Positions 39,782-40,115 of a stretch of 40,115 nt of DNA are shown here, in pieces; within the stretch, counting starts at the first letter, position 1, and each line of letters opens with the position of its first letter. A program made the translations under genes and the position numbers. The notes under the pieces are model-generated. The model did no database searches. It had not been told where the DNA came from and saw only the letters and a program-made list of their open reading frames with translations. This DNA comes from Brasilonema sp. UFV-L1 (GTDB taxonomy: Bacteria; Cyanobacteriota; Cyanobacteriia; Cyanobacteriales; Nostocaceae), in contig NZ_QMEA01000086.1 of NCBI RefSeq assembly GCF_012912105.1, positions 1 through 40,115 of the forward strand, given 5' to 3'.

Positions 39782-40115
39782 AGGTGCTAACGGTATTATT
39801 TATGTCATTGCGTTAGCGCAGCGTGCCCGGAGGGCAGCGAAATGAAATGGAGCGAAGCAATCTCCAAACCCCTGCGATTGCTTCATTCCGCTTCGCTCCA
39901 TTCGCAATGACAAATGTATATTTAATTTTTCATGGCGTTGCATAAATGCGGGATGAATTCCATTTTGTCATGCTGAGTGCAGCGAAGCGAAACGAAGCAT
40001 CTGTCGAGATTCTTCACTGCACTAGTTCCTAAGAGGAACCGCTACGCTGCGTTCCGTTCAGAATGACAAATCATCCCTAAATTCAGCACAGGGTTAGCGC
40101 GTCTCAAACACTGTT
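39782..40115. repeat. Foldback repeat region at window end
   Basis: AATGGAGCGAAGCAATC / GATTGCTTCATTCCGCTTCGCTCCATT inverted repeat (39852-39902) and a second one with TGTCATGCTGAG.. and ..AGAATGACA (39966-40068). No gene. Confidence 0.75.

Noticed and set aside
1-40115. tRNA and rRNA genes
   Set aside because: No T-loop GTTCRANNC with cloverleaf partner or rRNA-like stretch was noticed; a tRNA program should confirm.

Overview
The window looks like the chromosome of a filamentous, probably Nostocales-type cyanobacterium. Evidence: a psbU gene for a photosystem II extrinsic protein, btpA, an efp-accB pair, many GCGATCGC (HIP1) sites, cyanobacterial families (DUF2993, GerMN, Uma2, Rpn/DUF4351 relics) and intergenic DNA full of dispersed palindromes and short tandem repeats. 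No rRNA or tRNA gene was recognised. The species cannot be named from the sequence alone.

Layout. 1-3158: repeat-rich leader, psbU with a strong terminator, nadB. 3259-8903: the most interesting block, a conflict (defence-like) module. A small membrane protein resembling the TRADD-N-associated transmembrane family lies divergent to a three-gene operon: a STAND-like protein without a P-loop, a MoxR AAA+ ATPase, and a 981-aa protein joining a degenerate vWA domain to a C-terminal formylglycine-generating-enzyme (FGE)/C-type-lectin-fold domain. The last ~120 bp of that gene look like the variable region of a diversity-generating retroelement (DGR). No reverse transcriptase or template repeat is seen in the window, so the mutagenic machinery would have to act from elsewhere. 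8904-9688: repeats, including a second copy of a MITE-like element. 9689-11673: VKOR-thioredoxin fusion and btpA. 12628-15572: rimO and a DEAD-box helicase. 15573-18207: a duplicated terminator-bearing intergenic unit, a serine-hydrolase relic, an Arg/Asp-rich secreted protein, Uma2 and an overlapping convergent PD-(D/E)xK-like gene. 18306-18797: a decayed acyltransferase pseudogene. 18950-22589: proS, a DUF2993 protein, a GerMN protein.

22678-25230 (minus strand): an ArsR regulator with a TauE/SafE permease, then efp followed by accB. 25231-27344: small ORFs and another Uma2. 27586-29044: a pentapeptide-repeat membrane protein broken by expansion of a 23-bp tandem repeat and by a dispersed repeat. 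29292-37776 (minus strand): an RCK-pore-RCK channel-like protein with an atypical filter, a papain-like candidate, LtrA, a GT4 glycosyltransferase, and a fusion of a cNMP-binding domain, a degenerate sigma-54-activator-type AAA+ domain and a NapH/NosR-like membrane ferredoxin. 37929-40115: decayed accessory DNA with Rpn nuclease tails, a ten-copy 21-bp repeat, an antitoxin with a dead RelE toxin, and foldback repeats.

Core metabolism and translation genes (nadB, rimO, proS, efp, accB) appear intact. The accessory stretches between them show active repeat turnover and gene decay.
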